A stretch of DNA of 64,000 nt from Alphaproteobacteria bacterium (GTDB taxonomy: Bacteria; Pseudomonadota; Alphaproteobacteria; Rhizobiales; Hyphomicrobiaceae). Position numbers and translations under genes: made by a program. The notes beneath the pieces were generated by a model. That model was not told where the DNA came from. It searched no databases and saw nothing but the letters and a program-made list of their open reading frames with translations. This document shows, one piece after another, positions 17,781 through 28,187 of this stretch. Every line of letters begins with the position of its first letter. Within the stretch, counting starts at the first letter, position 1. Where the stretch lies: the NCBI GenBank assembly GCA_019137195.1, contig JAGVSR010000087.1, positions 1-64,000 on the forward strand. The letters run 5' to 3'.

Positions 17781-18203
17781 ATGAGGTCCGACACATCTTC
17801 GCGCCCGTTCCTGGTTCAGGCCTATACGGTCCTGCTCGTCGTGGCGGCGCTCCTCACAGGCTATTTCGGACTTTCTGCCTGGGGCTACCTCGTGCCGGCC
17901 GCCGTAACCCTCGGCCTTGCGGCCTTGCTGTGGTGGGGGCGCTGGCCGCATCTGCTGCGGATTGTGCTCGATTTGAACGTGTTGTCTGGCGCGTTGATGC
18001 TCCTCGTCGTCTGGTACGGCGGAGTCCTCGGCAAGTCGAAGCTCGACGTCTCGGGTGTGATGATGATCGTCAACGTGGTCACCGGCGGTCCTCTGATGGC
18101 GGTCGTAGGACCGCCGATCCTGGCGGCGTTGCGTTTTGGAAGGACGCTGCCGGCCTGGTTTGCAGTCAACGGTGCGCCATCGTCAACGGAGGCGTCGGCA
18201 TGA
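17781..18203 (+). CDS. Small four-helix membrane protein of unknown function
   Basis: A 140-residue protein with four hydrophobic segments (about 12-30, 37-55, 65-85 and 95-118). AGGAG lies five bases before the ATG at 17781. No family recognised. Its TGA overlaps the ATG of the next gene (ATGA at 18200-18203), so it is translationally coupled to the exported beta-propeller protein, and a shared envelope function is likely. Confidence 0.7.
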   Translation: MRSDTSSRPFLVQAYTVLLVVAALLTGYFGLSAWGYLVPAAVTLGLAALLWWGRWPHLLRIVLDLNVLSGALMLLVVWYGGVLGKSKLDVSGVMMIVNVVTGGPLMAVVGPPILAALRFGRTLPAWFAVNGAPSSTEASA

Positions 18204-20017
18204 GAGCCAAGACCGCCGCAATGTCGAGGTTTGCGTGCGGTCTCTTCGGACTCTCGCTCGCCGTGTTCCTGTGTCCGCCATCAGCCGGTGCTGCGGCCCT
18301 CAAAGGCAAGGTCTCCGCATCGGGTGGCAAGCCGGCGTACGGCGCCATGGTCACGGTGTCCGACGCCGCCCGCGAGCGCCGCGAGACCGTCTACACCGCC
18401 GAGGACGGCAGCTTCGCCATTCGCACGCCTTACGCTGGCGAGCTCGAGATCCGCGCTCGACTGGCCGGTTTCGCCGATGCCACGCTGACGCGCACCGTTG
18501 CGGCCAGCGAAATTGCGTCCGTCGACCTGGAGCTCAAGCCCTTCAAAACTCCGGAAGCGGCCTCCGATGCGCTTTCGGCGTCCGCCTTCAATGCACGGCT
18601 TCCCTGGCGCGACGTGACGAAGGAGAGACCCGCGTTCATCAGCCAGTGCAACTACTGCCATCAGGTCGGCAACGCGACAACGCGCATCCCGAAAAGCCAC
18701 GAGCAATGGATGGCCACTCTCGACAAGATGGAGAAGGGCCTGATGTCTCTCCTCTCCGCTGGAGAGAAGGCGACCATCGCCGACGTCCTTGCCCGCGGCT
18801 TCGACGGCAAGCCTCTGGTGGTCGCGCAGAGCTATGGCGCGAGCCCGACGCTCGCCCGCGCCAAGGTCAAGGAATGGCTGGTCGGCGACGGCTACACATT
18901 CGTCCACGACGCTATGGTAGGGCACGACCAGAGGATCTATTCGACCGACGAGGGTCACGACATCCTGTGGGTCCTGGACCGCACCACCGGCAAGCTCGAG
19001 AGGAATGTGCAGCCCGACATCGACCTGCCTCGGGGCGGCATGTTCTCGGGCATCGACCTCCCCATAGGCACTTTCACCGGCAAGCACGGCCCCCACAGCA
19101 TGGCCGAGACCTCGGACGGCCGCATCTGGATCACGAATGCGCTCTCCGGCACACTGATGTCGTTCGATCCGAAGTCCAGGGCATGGAGGACCTACGGGAT
19201 CCCGGACGATCCGGTCTACCCGCACACCGTTCGCGTCGACCGCCGCGACATCGTTTGGTTCACGATTGCCGCCTCGAATCAGATTGGCCGCTTCGACCCA
19301 AAGACCGAGACCTTCAGGATCACCCGATTGCCTTCGAATGGCATCGTCCGCTGGGTCAGTCAGGAATTGTTCCCTACGCTGCTGCGCATCGGCAGCTGGT
19401 TCCCGCACCAAGCCTATCACCTCAACATCTCGACGCACCCCTTCTTCGGCGAACGGGTGCTGCCGTTTCCCTACGGCATCGACATCAACCCCAAGGACGG
19501 CAGCGTCTGGTACGCCAAGCTTTACGCCGGCAAGATCGGCCGCCTCGATCCCGAGACCTTTGAGGTCGAGGAATGGGACACGCCCATGAAAGGTCCGCGC
19601 CGCCCGCGCTTCGACAAGGATGGCATCCTCTGGATCCCCGCCTTCGACGAGGGAGGCCTCATGCGCTACGACCCTGTCACGAAGGAATTCCAGTCCTGGA
19701 AGATCCCGTCCGTCGGCTTGGGCGAATACGAGACGCCTTACGCGCTCAACGTCGAGACGAAGTCCGGAGAAATCTGGATGGCCGCCAACAACTCCGACCG
19801 CGTGCTTCGCTTTTCGCCAGTGTCGAAGACCTTCATGAGCTACCCGAGCCCGACGCGAGTGACCGTGCTCCGCGACTTCTCGTTCGCCGCCGACGGCAGC
19901 GTCTGCTCGTCGTCCTCGAACCTCCCCGCCTACGCCATCGAGGGCGGCCGCGCCGCACTCCTCTGCATCGAGCCCGACGGCGGCGCAAAGGACCGCGAGG
20001 CGCTGGGGGTATGGTGA
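18200..20017 (+). CDS. Exported Vgb-type beta-propeller protein with carboxypeptidase-regulatory domain and CxxCH haem motif
   Basis: A 605-residue periplasmic protein. Signal peptide (1-32); a beta-sandwich like the carboxypeptidase regulatory domain (33-115: LKGKVSASGGKPAYGAMVTV, EDGSFAIRTPYAGELEIRA); a haem c attachment site CNYCH at 150-154; then a seven-bladed propeller of the virginiamycin B lyase/SMP-30 type, with repeated blades such as DGRIWITNALSGTLMSFDP, DGSVWYAKLYAGKIGRLDP and SGEIWMAANNSDRVLRFSP. The start ATG has GGAGG seven bases upstream. The haem motif suggests redox or electron-transfer work rather than antibiotic hydrolysis. Substrate unknown. Confidence 0.78.
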   Translation: MRAKTAAMSRFACGLFGLSLAVFLCPPSAGAAALKGKVSASGGKPAYGAMVTVSDAARERRETVYTAEDGSFAIRTPYAGELEIRARLAGFADATLTRTVAASEIASVDLELKPFKTPEAASDALSASAFNARLPWRDVTKERPAFISQCNYCHQVGNATTRIPKSHEQWMATLDKMEKGLMSLLSAGEKATIADVLARGFDGKPLVVAQSYGASPTLARAKVKEWLVGDGYTFVHDAMVGHDQRIYSTDEGHDILWVLDRTTGKLERNVQPDIDLPRGGMFSGIDLPIGTFTGKHGPHSMAETSDGRIWITNALSGTLMSFDPKSRAWRTYGIPDDPVYPHTVRVDRRDIVWFTIAASNQIGRFDPKTETFRITRLPSNGIVRWVSQELFPTLLRIGSWFPHQAYHLNISTHPFFGERVLPFPYGIDINPKDGSVWYAKLYAGKIGRLDPETFEVEEWDTPMKGPRRPRFDKDGILWIPAFDEGGLMRYDPVTKEFQSWKIPSVGLGEYETPYALNVETKSGEIWMAANNSDRVLRFSPVSKTFMSYPSPTRVTVLRDFSFAADGSVCSSSSNLPAYAIEGGRAALLCIEPDGGAKDREALGVW

Positions 20018-20928
20018 CCGTCCGCCCGCCTCTCGGCCACACCATGACCATGTTGCGCCCCGCGCGCCGTGTGTTCGCGTTCTACGACGGCCGTCTGGAG
20101 TATCGCGCATACTCTGACGCCCCGAACTGGGTCGACGACGGCGCGCTCGAGCTCGGCATTGCGAGCTATGCCGTCGTCGACGGCAACCAGGCCATCGTTT
20201 ACGACACTCACGTCTCCATCCCGCACGCCCTAAAGATCCGCGCCCGGCTGGATCAGATGGGCGTGACAGACATTACGGTCGTGCTCTCGCACTGGCATCT
20301 CGACCACATCGCCGGCAACGAGGTCTTCGCCGATTGCGAGATCATTGCCCACGAGGCCACTGCCGGCGAGATGGCGCGCCGCAGAGAGCGCATCGAGGCC
20401 GGCACCGAGGAAGGTGCGCCACCGATCCGTCCGCTGGTCATGCCGACGACGACCTTCGCGGACGAAATGCGCCTCACCGTGGGCGAGACTGTCGTGCTCG
20501 TCCGCCACGCGCCGATCCATAGCCGCGACGGCACGGTGCTCTTCTTGCCCGAGACCGGATGCTTGCTCGCTGGCGACACCCTTGAGGACACCTGCACCTA
20601 TGTCGCCGAGCCGGATGGACTCGAGCGAGACCTTCCCGAGCTTGCCCGCATGGCCGCATGGCAGCCCACCCTGATCCTTCCCAATCACGGCGACCCCGTC
20701 ACCATCGCTCGTGGCGGCTATCGCGCGAGCCTGATCGCGGCCACCGAGCGCTACGTCCGTCGCTTGCTCTCGTGTCCGTACGATCCCGTGCTCGCCGCAC
20801 AGGACTTGAAAACGTTTGTCGGCCCCGAGCTCGCAGAGGGCTGGCTCGTCTATTACGGCCCTTACGAGCACGTGCATCGGGCGAATGTCGCGGCTGTTCT
20901 GGATGTGGCTGCGCGCATGTCGAATTGA
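20011..20928 (+). CDS. Metallo-beta-lactamase-fold hydrolase
   Basis: A 305-residue MBL-fold enzyme. Metal ligands are visible in SHWHLDHIAGNEVF (HxHxDH), HAPIHSRDG, LLAGDTLED and LPNHGDP. No signal peptide, so probably cytoplasmic. Its ATG overlaps the end of the propeller gene by 7 bp, placing it third in a coupled operon. The substrate is unknown; the co-transcribed exported propeller/haem protein suggests a shared small-molecule pathway. Confidence 0.82.
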   Translation: MVTVRPPLGHTMTMLRPARRVFAFYDGRLEYRAYSDAPNWVDDGALELGIASYAVVDGNQAIVYDTHVSIPHALKIRARLDQMGVTDITVVLSHWHLDHIAGNEVFADCEIIAHEATAGEMARRRERIEAGTEEGAPPIRPLVMPTTTFADEMRLTVGETVVLVRHAPIHSRDGTVLFLPETGCLLAGDTLEDTCTYVAEPDGLERDLPELARMAAWQPTLILPNHGDPVTIARGGYRASLIAATERYVRRLLSCPYDPVLAAQDLKTFVGPELAEGWLVYYGPYEHVHRANVAAVLDVAARMSN

Positions 20929-21077
20929 TGCAGGCGTGCCGCCTCGAGCCTGCGCGTCGGTCTTGTCCTCGCTTCGAGACTACTGGAGCAGCCGACGTGG
21001 CTGCCACACGCTCACCACTTTGCCGTGGCCTGTGGAGACTGTGTGCGGGAACGATTGTGCTATCGGAGTATCGAAGT

Positions 21078-21578
21078 ATGTCAGCCCAAGCGCTATCCTC
21101 GTCTGCTTTCGGCATGTCGCCGTTTGGTCAGGGCTCCTCCCGTGTGACGCCCACGCCTGGCCGCACCCCGTTCGCCCCGTCGGCAACCGCCGTGGACGGC
21201 ACATCGGTTATCGGCACCGACCTCACCATCCTCGGTCGCGACATCACCATCATCTCCAAGAACCGGGTCCAGATCGACGGTGACATCCGCGGCGACGTCG
21301 CCGGCCGCGAGGTCACGATCGGCTCCGAGGGCTCGGTCCTGGGCACGGTAACAGGCGAAAAGGTCGATGTGCATGGTGGTGTCAAGGGCGCCATCCGCGC
21401 AGTCGCGGTCGTGCTCCATCCCTCGGCTCAAGTCGACGCCGAGATCCTGCACCGCACGCTCTCGGTTGCCGAGGGCGCCGAGGCAGAGGGACACTGGCGC
21501 AAGGGCAACGAGTCCGAGTTGAAGCCCAACCTCGACGCCGGCTCGTACCCGGACTCGGCCGGACGCCAGGGACTCTGA
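21078..21578 (+). CDS. Bactofilin family cytoskeletal protein
   Basis: A 166-residue bactofilin (DUF583). A flexible Ser/Pro/Thr-rich head of about 45 residues precedes the right-handed beta-helix: SVIGTDLTILGRDITI, VQIDGDIRGDVAGREVTIG, GSVLGTVTGEKVDVHGGVKG, LHPSAQVDAEILHRTLSV. Bactofilins self-assemble without nucleotide and organise envelope-related enzymes at curved or stalked membrane sites. The ATG at 21078 fits the domain; upstream codons in the frame do not. It stands alone, convergent with ccmAB. Confidence 0.88.
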   Translation: MSAQALSSSAFGMSPFGQGSSRVTPTPGRTPFAPSATAVDGTSVIGTDLTILGRDITIISKNRVQIDGDIRGDVAGREVTIGSEGSVLGTVTGEKVDVHGGVKGAIRAVAVVLHPSAQVDAEILHRTLSVAEGAEAEGHWRKGNESELKPNLDAGSYPDSAGRQGL

Positions 21579-21640
21579 TCCGCCATCCCGTGCGTGGCGC
21601 AGCGCCCGTCAAGGGGCGCGCCGCGCAGGGAGCGGCGAAG

Positions 21641-22153
21641 CTAAATCTGCATCCGGAGCGCTGCCGCCGCCGCCAGCGGAGCGAGGACGCATGACGCGAG
21701 CGAGATGGCGCCGAGGATCAGCATCGACGCCTCGTATCCGCCATGCCCCATCGTCGCCGCACTGACCGACGAGATGCCGAAAATAAGTGTCGGCACATAG
21801 AGTGGAAGAACCAGGAGGGCCAGGAGCAGCCCGCCGCGACGTGCCCGCAACGTAAGCGCCGCGCCGATGCCGCCGAGAAAGCTCACGGCCGGCGTGCCGA
21901 CCAGCATGGTGGCGACGAGGGCCGGAACAGCTTTGGCTTCGAGGTTGAGAAGCAGTCCCAAGAGCGGCGTCATCAGCGCCAGCGGTATGCCGGTCGAGAT
22001 CCAATGCGCGAGCGACTTTGCCGCTGCCGCAAGCTCGAGCGGAAGTTCGCCTGTCGCCATCACCTCGAGCGAGCCGTCCTCGTAGTCGCTCTCGAAAATG
22101 CGCGGCAGATCACGGCTGAGGAGCGTGCCGAAGGTGGTCATGGGCTCTTGCAT
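21641..22153 (-). CDS. ccmB: CcmB haem-exporter subunit, N-terminally truncated
   Basis: The 170-residue product matches the last three quarters of CcmB (DYEDGSLEVM, SLAHWISTGIPLALMTPLLG, LVGTPAVSFLGGIGAALTL, RRGGLLLALLVLPLYVPTLIFG, and a final LRMQI). Normal CcmB is about 220 residues. The first 55-60, holding helix 1 and most of helix 2, are missing, and no frame between here and ccmA encodes them. Translation may start at 22141, where ATGA overlaps the ccmA stop. The ccmC, ccmD and ccmG genes that usually follow are absent; a bactofilin gene is there instead. Probably non-functional as the usual CcmA-CcmB exporter. Confidence 0.75.
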   Translation of the reverse strand: MQEPMTTFGTLLSRDLPRIFESDYEDGSLEVMATGELPLELAAAAKSLAHWISTGIPLALMTPLLGLLLNLEAKAVPALVATMLVGTPAVSFLGGIGAALTLRARRGGLLLALLVLPLYVPTLIFGISSVSAATMGHGGYEASMLILGAISLASCVLAPLAAAAALRMQI

Positions 22154-22893
22154 CCATCGGCACGGCGAACCGATTCCCCGCCCCCTTGCGCGGAGAGATT
22201 TTGGGTGGTGGGATTGCCGGACACTCGGCTGAGAGAGTCCCTTCTGTCTCCACCGTTGCCCACCGTTACAGAGGGAGCGGCAGCACCGAGCCTCAGCTCC
22301 CGCGCTGTCGCGACGCCCATGGGCAGGTGAGTCGCCGCGAGCACGATCCCTCCGGCCGCCGCGTGCTCCTCGATCAGCGAGGCCACGATCGCCGACGACG
22401 CCGCATCGAGCGAGCTCGTCGGTTCATCGAGGAGCCACACGGGACGATAGGCGGCGATCAGCCTTGCGAGCCCCACGCGCCGCTTCTGCCCGGCCGACAG
22501 GTAGGCCGCAGGTATGGAGGCGAGCGCCAGGAGGTCGAGCCGCTCGAGCGCACGCTCCACGCGCGCCGATTCGTCGTCAGGCCCGCCGCGCCCCAGATAC
22601 CGCGCCCAGAAGGCAAGGTTCTCGGCGACGGAGAGCGAGCCCTTGAGGCCGTTCAGGTGCCCGACGTAATGGCATTGCTCGGCGATCTCCCGGTCCTCGT
22701 CGCCGCCTTCGAGACGGATGCTGCCCGAGCGCGGCGCGAGAAAACCTGCGATCGCTCGCATCAGCGTCGTCTTGCCGGCGCCGTTCGGCCCCGTGAGCAG
22801 GAGCGCATCCCCTGCGTCCACCGCGAACGTGAGATCTGAGATGACGATGCGCTCGCCACGGGCGACGCTGAGACTGTCGATGGCGAGCTTCAA
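22138..22893 (-). CDS. ccmA: CcmA haem-exporter ATPase
   Basis: An ABC ATPase for cytochrome c maturation. Walker A is in LTGPNGAGKTTLMRAIAG, the signature in YLSAGQKRRVGLARL, Walker B in WLLDEPTSSLD and the H-loop in ATHLP. The expected CcmA end (ARELRLG) falls near residue 207, but the frame runs on for about 45 residues of Ser/Gly/Arg-rich sequence with no family character. That tail occupies the place where the ccmB N-terminus should be. The gene is divergent from acnA, as in many Rhizobiales. Confidence 0.88.
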   Translation of the reverse strand: MKLAIDSLSVARGERIVISDLTFAVDAGDALLLTGPNGAGKTTLMRAIAGFLAPRSGSIRLEGGDEDREIAEQCHYVGHLNGLKGSLSVAENLAFWARYLGRGGPDDESARVERALERLDLLALASIPAAYLSAGQKRRVGLARLIAAYRPVWLLDEPTSSLDAASSAIVASLIEEHAAAGGIVLAATHLPMGVATARELRLGAAAPSVTVGNGGDRRDSLSRVSGNPTTQNLSAQGGGESVRRADGCKSP

Positions 22894-23041
22894 AGAGGCC
22901 CCCGTGCCGCGGCGCGCGACATGCCTGATAAAGGGACGGATTGCCGCAAAGTCTAGCTCCGAAGGCGGTTTGCGAACCGGGATCGGGCCTATATAACGGG
23001 CACGCGCGGGCCTTCGCTAGCGCAAAACGCGGGGACTAACC

Positions 23042-23160
23042 ATGCCTGTCGGGGTCACCCGGTGGCAGCTGGCTGCGGCCATCGTGACGACGCTTGGCCG
23101 ACCGTGGCCGCCGATCATCGCAGCGCCCCGTACCCGGAAGCCTGTCGAGGAGAGCACGTC

Positions 23161-23164
<4 letters not shown>
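23042..23164 (+). other. Short leader reading frame overlapping the acnA start
   Basis: A 40-codon frame with ATG at 23042 preceded by GCGGGGACTAACC; its TGA (23162-23164) overlaps the proposed TTG start of acnA (TTGA). The peptide has no recognised family. It may be a leader peptide that couples translation to acnA, or chance. A TATATAA -10-like element lies about 45 bp upstream at 22990. Confidence 0.3.
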
Positions 23165-25896
<2,732 letters not shown>

Positions 25897-25929
25897 TCGC
25901 GAACGGGATTTTCGGAACATCGAGATCGC

Positions 25930-25964
25930 GGCCTTCGGCGTCACTCCGCCGGAGGCCGATTTCC
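25930..25964 (+). terminator. Terminator of acnA
   Basis: GGCCTTCGGCG / CGCCGGAGGCC (11 bp, one G-T pair, 6-nt loop) followed by GATTTCC, 34 bp after the acnA stop. Confidence 0.65.
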
Positions 25965-26080
25965 TATTGGATTACGCATTAACGTTTACATATCGTTTGC
26001 CTACGTCTCTCAGCTGGGCGGAGCAATAGTCGCGTCACTGCCGACTAGTCCGTTGCCATTTGAATTTTGGGAGCACCAGC

Positions 26081-27247
26081 GTGGCGAAGCTCAAGTTTTC
26101 CTCTGCGCTTACCAACATCTTCATCGTTGGCGCCGCGGTCACGGCCGCCGCAACACCGTCGACCCTGACCTGGACCACGGCCGATGGCTTCACGCTGGTC
26201 GCGACCGGCTCCGATGTCTTCGCCAAGGTCGAGACCGTCCGAATCTCGTTCGGTGGCCAGGTGCTCCTCGACCTCACCGATCTCGGAGGCCTCAATCTCT
26301 TGGCCAGCACGCTGCTGGGCGGTTTCGCGACCAATATCCTGCACGTCGGCGACGACAGGATCACCGGCGATGCGGATGGCGAGGCCATATCTGCCGGCGA
26401 CGGCGCCGACGTCGTCAACAGCGGCGCCGGCAACGACTGGATCTCGGGCGACAACGGCATTGACACGCTGTCCGGCGACGATGGCAACGATACCATCCTC
26501 GGCGGCTCCGGCAGCGACAGGATCTACGGCGGCAACGGCGACGATGCGGCCTGGGGTGGAGCGGCCGACGACCTGATGGACGGCGGCGACGGCATTGATA
26601 CGCTGTCGGGCGACGACGGACACGACACGATCTTCGGCGGCGCAGGCAGCGACAAGATCTACGGTGGCAACGGCTTCGATGCGGCCTGGGGCGGCGACGG
26701 CGATGACCTCGTCACCGGCGGCGCGGGTGACGACACGCTGTCGGGCGACGACGGTCAGGACACGATCTTCGGCGGTGCGGGCCGCGACGATCTCTACGGC
26801 GGCAACGGCGACGACGACCTTTACGGAGGCGCGTGGGGCGACATCGTCTCGGGCGGATACGGGCGCGACTACATTGTCGGCGGCCTCGGCAGGGATGTGC
26901 TGGCTGGCGACCAGGACGGCGACTTTTTCGCGTTCCAGGCGCTATCCGACAGCAAGAAGGGTGCAGACCGTGACGTCATTGTCGACTTCGAGCGCGGATG
27001 TGATCTGATCGACCTGTCGGCGCTCGATGCCAACACCTACCTCCGCGGCAACCAGGCGTTCAAGTACATCGGGCTGCACGCGTTCTCGGGTAAAGGTGGC
27101 GAGGTGCGCTACGTCGCGGTCGACAAGCCCGGCAGCCTCAACGGAAGCGTACTGGTCGCAGTCGACGTCAACGGCGACCGCAAGGCCGATATGGAGATCC
27201 AGGTGAAGGGCCTGACAGCCCTCGATGCCGGGGACTTTATTCTCTGA
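26081..27247 (+). CDS. RTX-type calcium-binding repeat protein (probably type I secreted)
   Basis: A 388-residue acidic protein from GTG at 26081, with GGGAG six bases upstream. The N-terminal 85 residues have no recognised domain and no signal peptide. Residues 115-285 contain about 16 GGxGxDxxx nonapeptides that bind calcium in a beta-roll. The last 110 residues resemble the serralysin-type C-terminal module (VIVDFERGCDLIDLSALDAN, then a final DAGDFIL), the usual uncleaved type I export signal. No HlyB/HlyD/TolC genes are adjacent. The next gene is unrelated. Confidence 0.82.
   Translation: MAKLKFSSALTNIFIVGAAVTAAATPSTLTWTTADGFTLVATGSDVFAKVETVRISFGGQVLLDLTDLGGLNLLASTLLGGFATNILHVGDDRITGDADGEAISAGDGADVVNSGAGNDWISGDNGIDTLSGDDGNDTILGGSGSDRIYGGNGDDAAWGGAADDLMDGGDGIDTLSGDDGHDTIFGGAGSDKIYGGNGFDAAWGGDGDDLVTGGAGDDTLSGDDGQDTIFGGAGRDDLYGGNGDDDLYGGAWGDIVSGGYGRDYIVGGLGRDVLAGDQDGDFFAFQALSDSKKGADRDVIVDFERGCDLIDLSALDANTYLRGNQAFKYIGLHAFSGKGGEVRYVAVDKPGSLNGSVLVAVDVNGDRKADMEIQVKGLTALDAGDFIL
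26456..26860 (+). repeat. Three tandem 135-bp repeats inside the RTX gene
   Basis: Each 135-bp copy encodes five nonapeptides in fixed order (pattern: GIDTLSGDD, GNDTILGGS, GSDRIYGGN, GDDAAWGGA, ADDLMDGGD). Copies begin at 26456, 26591 and 26726. The first two are nearly identical at protein level; the third keeps blocks 1-3 and diverges afterwards. This shows growth by duplication of a five-block unit rather than of single nonapeptides. Confidence 0.8.
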
Positions 27248-27382
27248 GCTCAGAGACAGCCCGTTTTGCGGCCGGCCCTGTGCTGTGATCGGTTGCTTCT
27301 CAGCTGAAACCGTACGCGGTAGTCTGCCGTAGAGACGCAAGCAGCCTCGTGAGGGGTTGGGTAGCGTTGGAGGCCGAACGCC

Positions 27383-28165
27383 ATGACCATCTTGAGGACG
27401 ATCCTGAACAGGGTAGCGCTCGCGGGGGCCGCTGGCGCTCTTGCCTCGTCAGGGCTCGGCGGGCCGTCGGAAGCCACGCCGCCGCCCCACGTGACGGCAC
27501 CCATCTCCACGGTGGTCGAGCTGTTCACGAGCCAGGGATGCTCGTCCTGCCCGCCCGCTGACGAGCTGCTGGCCAAGCTCGCTGGACGCGACGACGTGCT
27601 CGCCATTTCGTTGCCCGTCGACTACTGGGACTACATTGGCTGGAAGGATACCCTCGCCTCGCCGCGCAATACCGCGCGCCAGCGCGCCTATGCCGTGTCG
27701 CTCGGCTTCAACCAGGTGTTTACGCCACAGGCGGTCGTCAATGGTCAGGCCTACGCCGTCGGATCGAATGAGACCGAGGTCGAAAAGGCAATGGCTGTGG
27801 GTAAGGCCGGTCTGGCCGAGCGCCGGGTTCCGGTCATCTTCGAAGCGACCGGCGATATGTTGAGGATCGCAACGGGCGCTGTCCCGGCTGGTGTCGAGTT
27901 CAGGCACGCCACCATTTGGCTGGTGGTCATGCAGCGATCCGCCGAGGTCGAGATCAAGAGAGGCGAGAACGCCGGTCGCTCGATGACCTATACGAACGTC
28001 GTACACGAGATGATTCCGATTGGCGTATGGGACCCCGATTCCCCAGCCAATGTCACCATCGCCGCGTCGTCCTATCTCTTCGAGGCTGACCGCGACGACA
28101 TCGCCGCTATCGTCCAGGAAGGTGACGCCGGCCCTATCATCGGTGCGTCGTGGCTGAAGCGCTGA
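27383..28165 (+). CDS. DUF1223 family exported thioredoxin-like protein
   Basis: A 260-residue protein with an N-terminal export signal (hydrophobic 10-30). The DUF1223 core follows: VVELFTSQGCSSCPPADELL with a CxxC motif, ISLPVDYWDYIGWKDTLASP, RQRAYAV and YTPQ-like VFTPQAVVNG. The fold is thioredoxin-like and the CSSC pair suggests redox chemistry in the periplasm; the true role is unknown. Common in alphaproteobacteria. It converges on the M3 peptidase gene with only 22 bp between stops. Confidence 0.85.
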   Translation: MTILRTILNRVALAGAAGALASSGLGGPSEATPPPHVTAPISTVVELFTSQGCSSCPPADELLAKLAGRDDVLAISLPVDYWDYIGWKDTLASPRNTARQRAYAVSLGFNQVFTPQAVVNGQAYAVGSNETEVEKAMAVGKAGLAERRVPVIFEATGDMLRIATGAVPAGVEFRHATIWLVVMQRSAEVEIKRGENAGRSMTYTNVVHEMIPIGVWDPDSPANVTIAASSYLFEADRDDIAAIVQEGDAGPIIGASWLKR

Positions 28166-28187
28166 CCCGCGAGCAGCCGTAACCGTC

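Noticed and set aside
18281..20110. A 609-codon frame antisense to the propeller gene
   Set aside because: Shadow frame of a high-GC gene: no signal, no domain. The plus-strand gene has a signal peptide, haem motif and propeller repeats.
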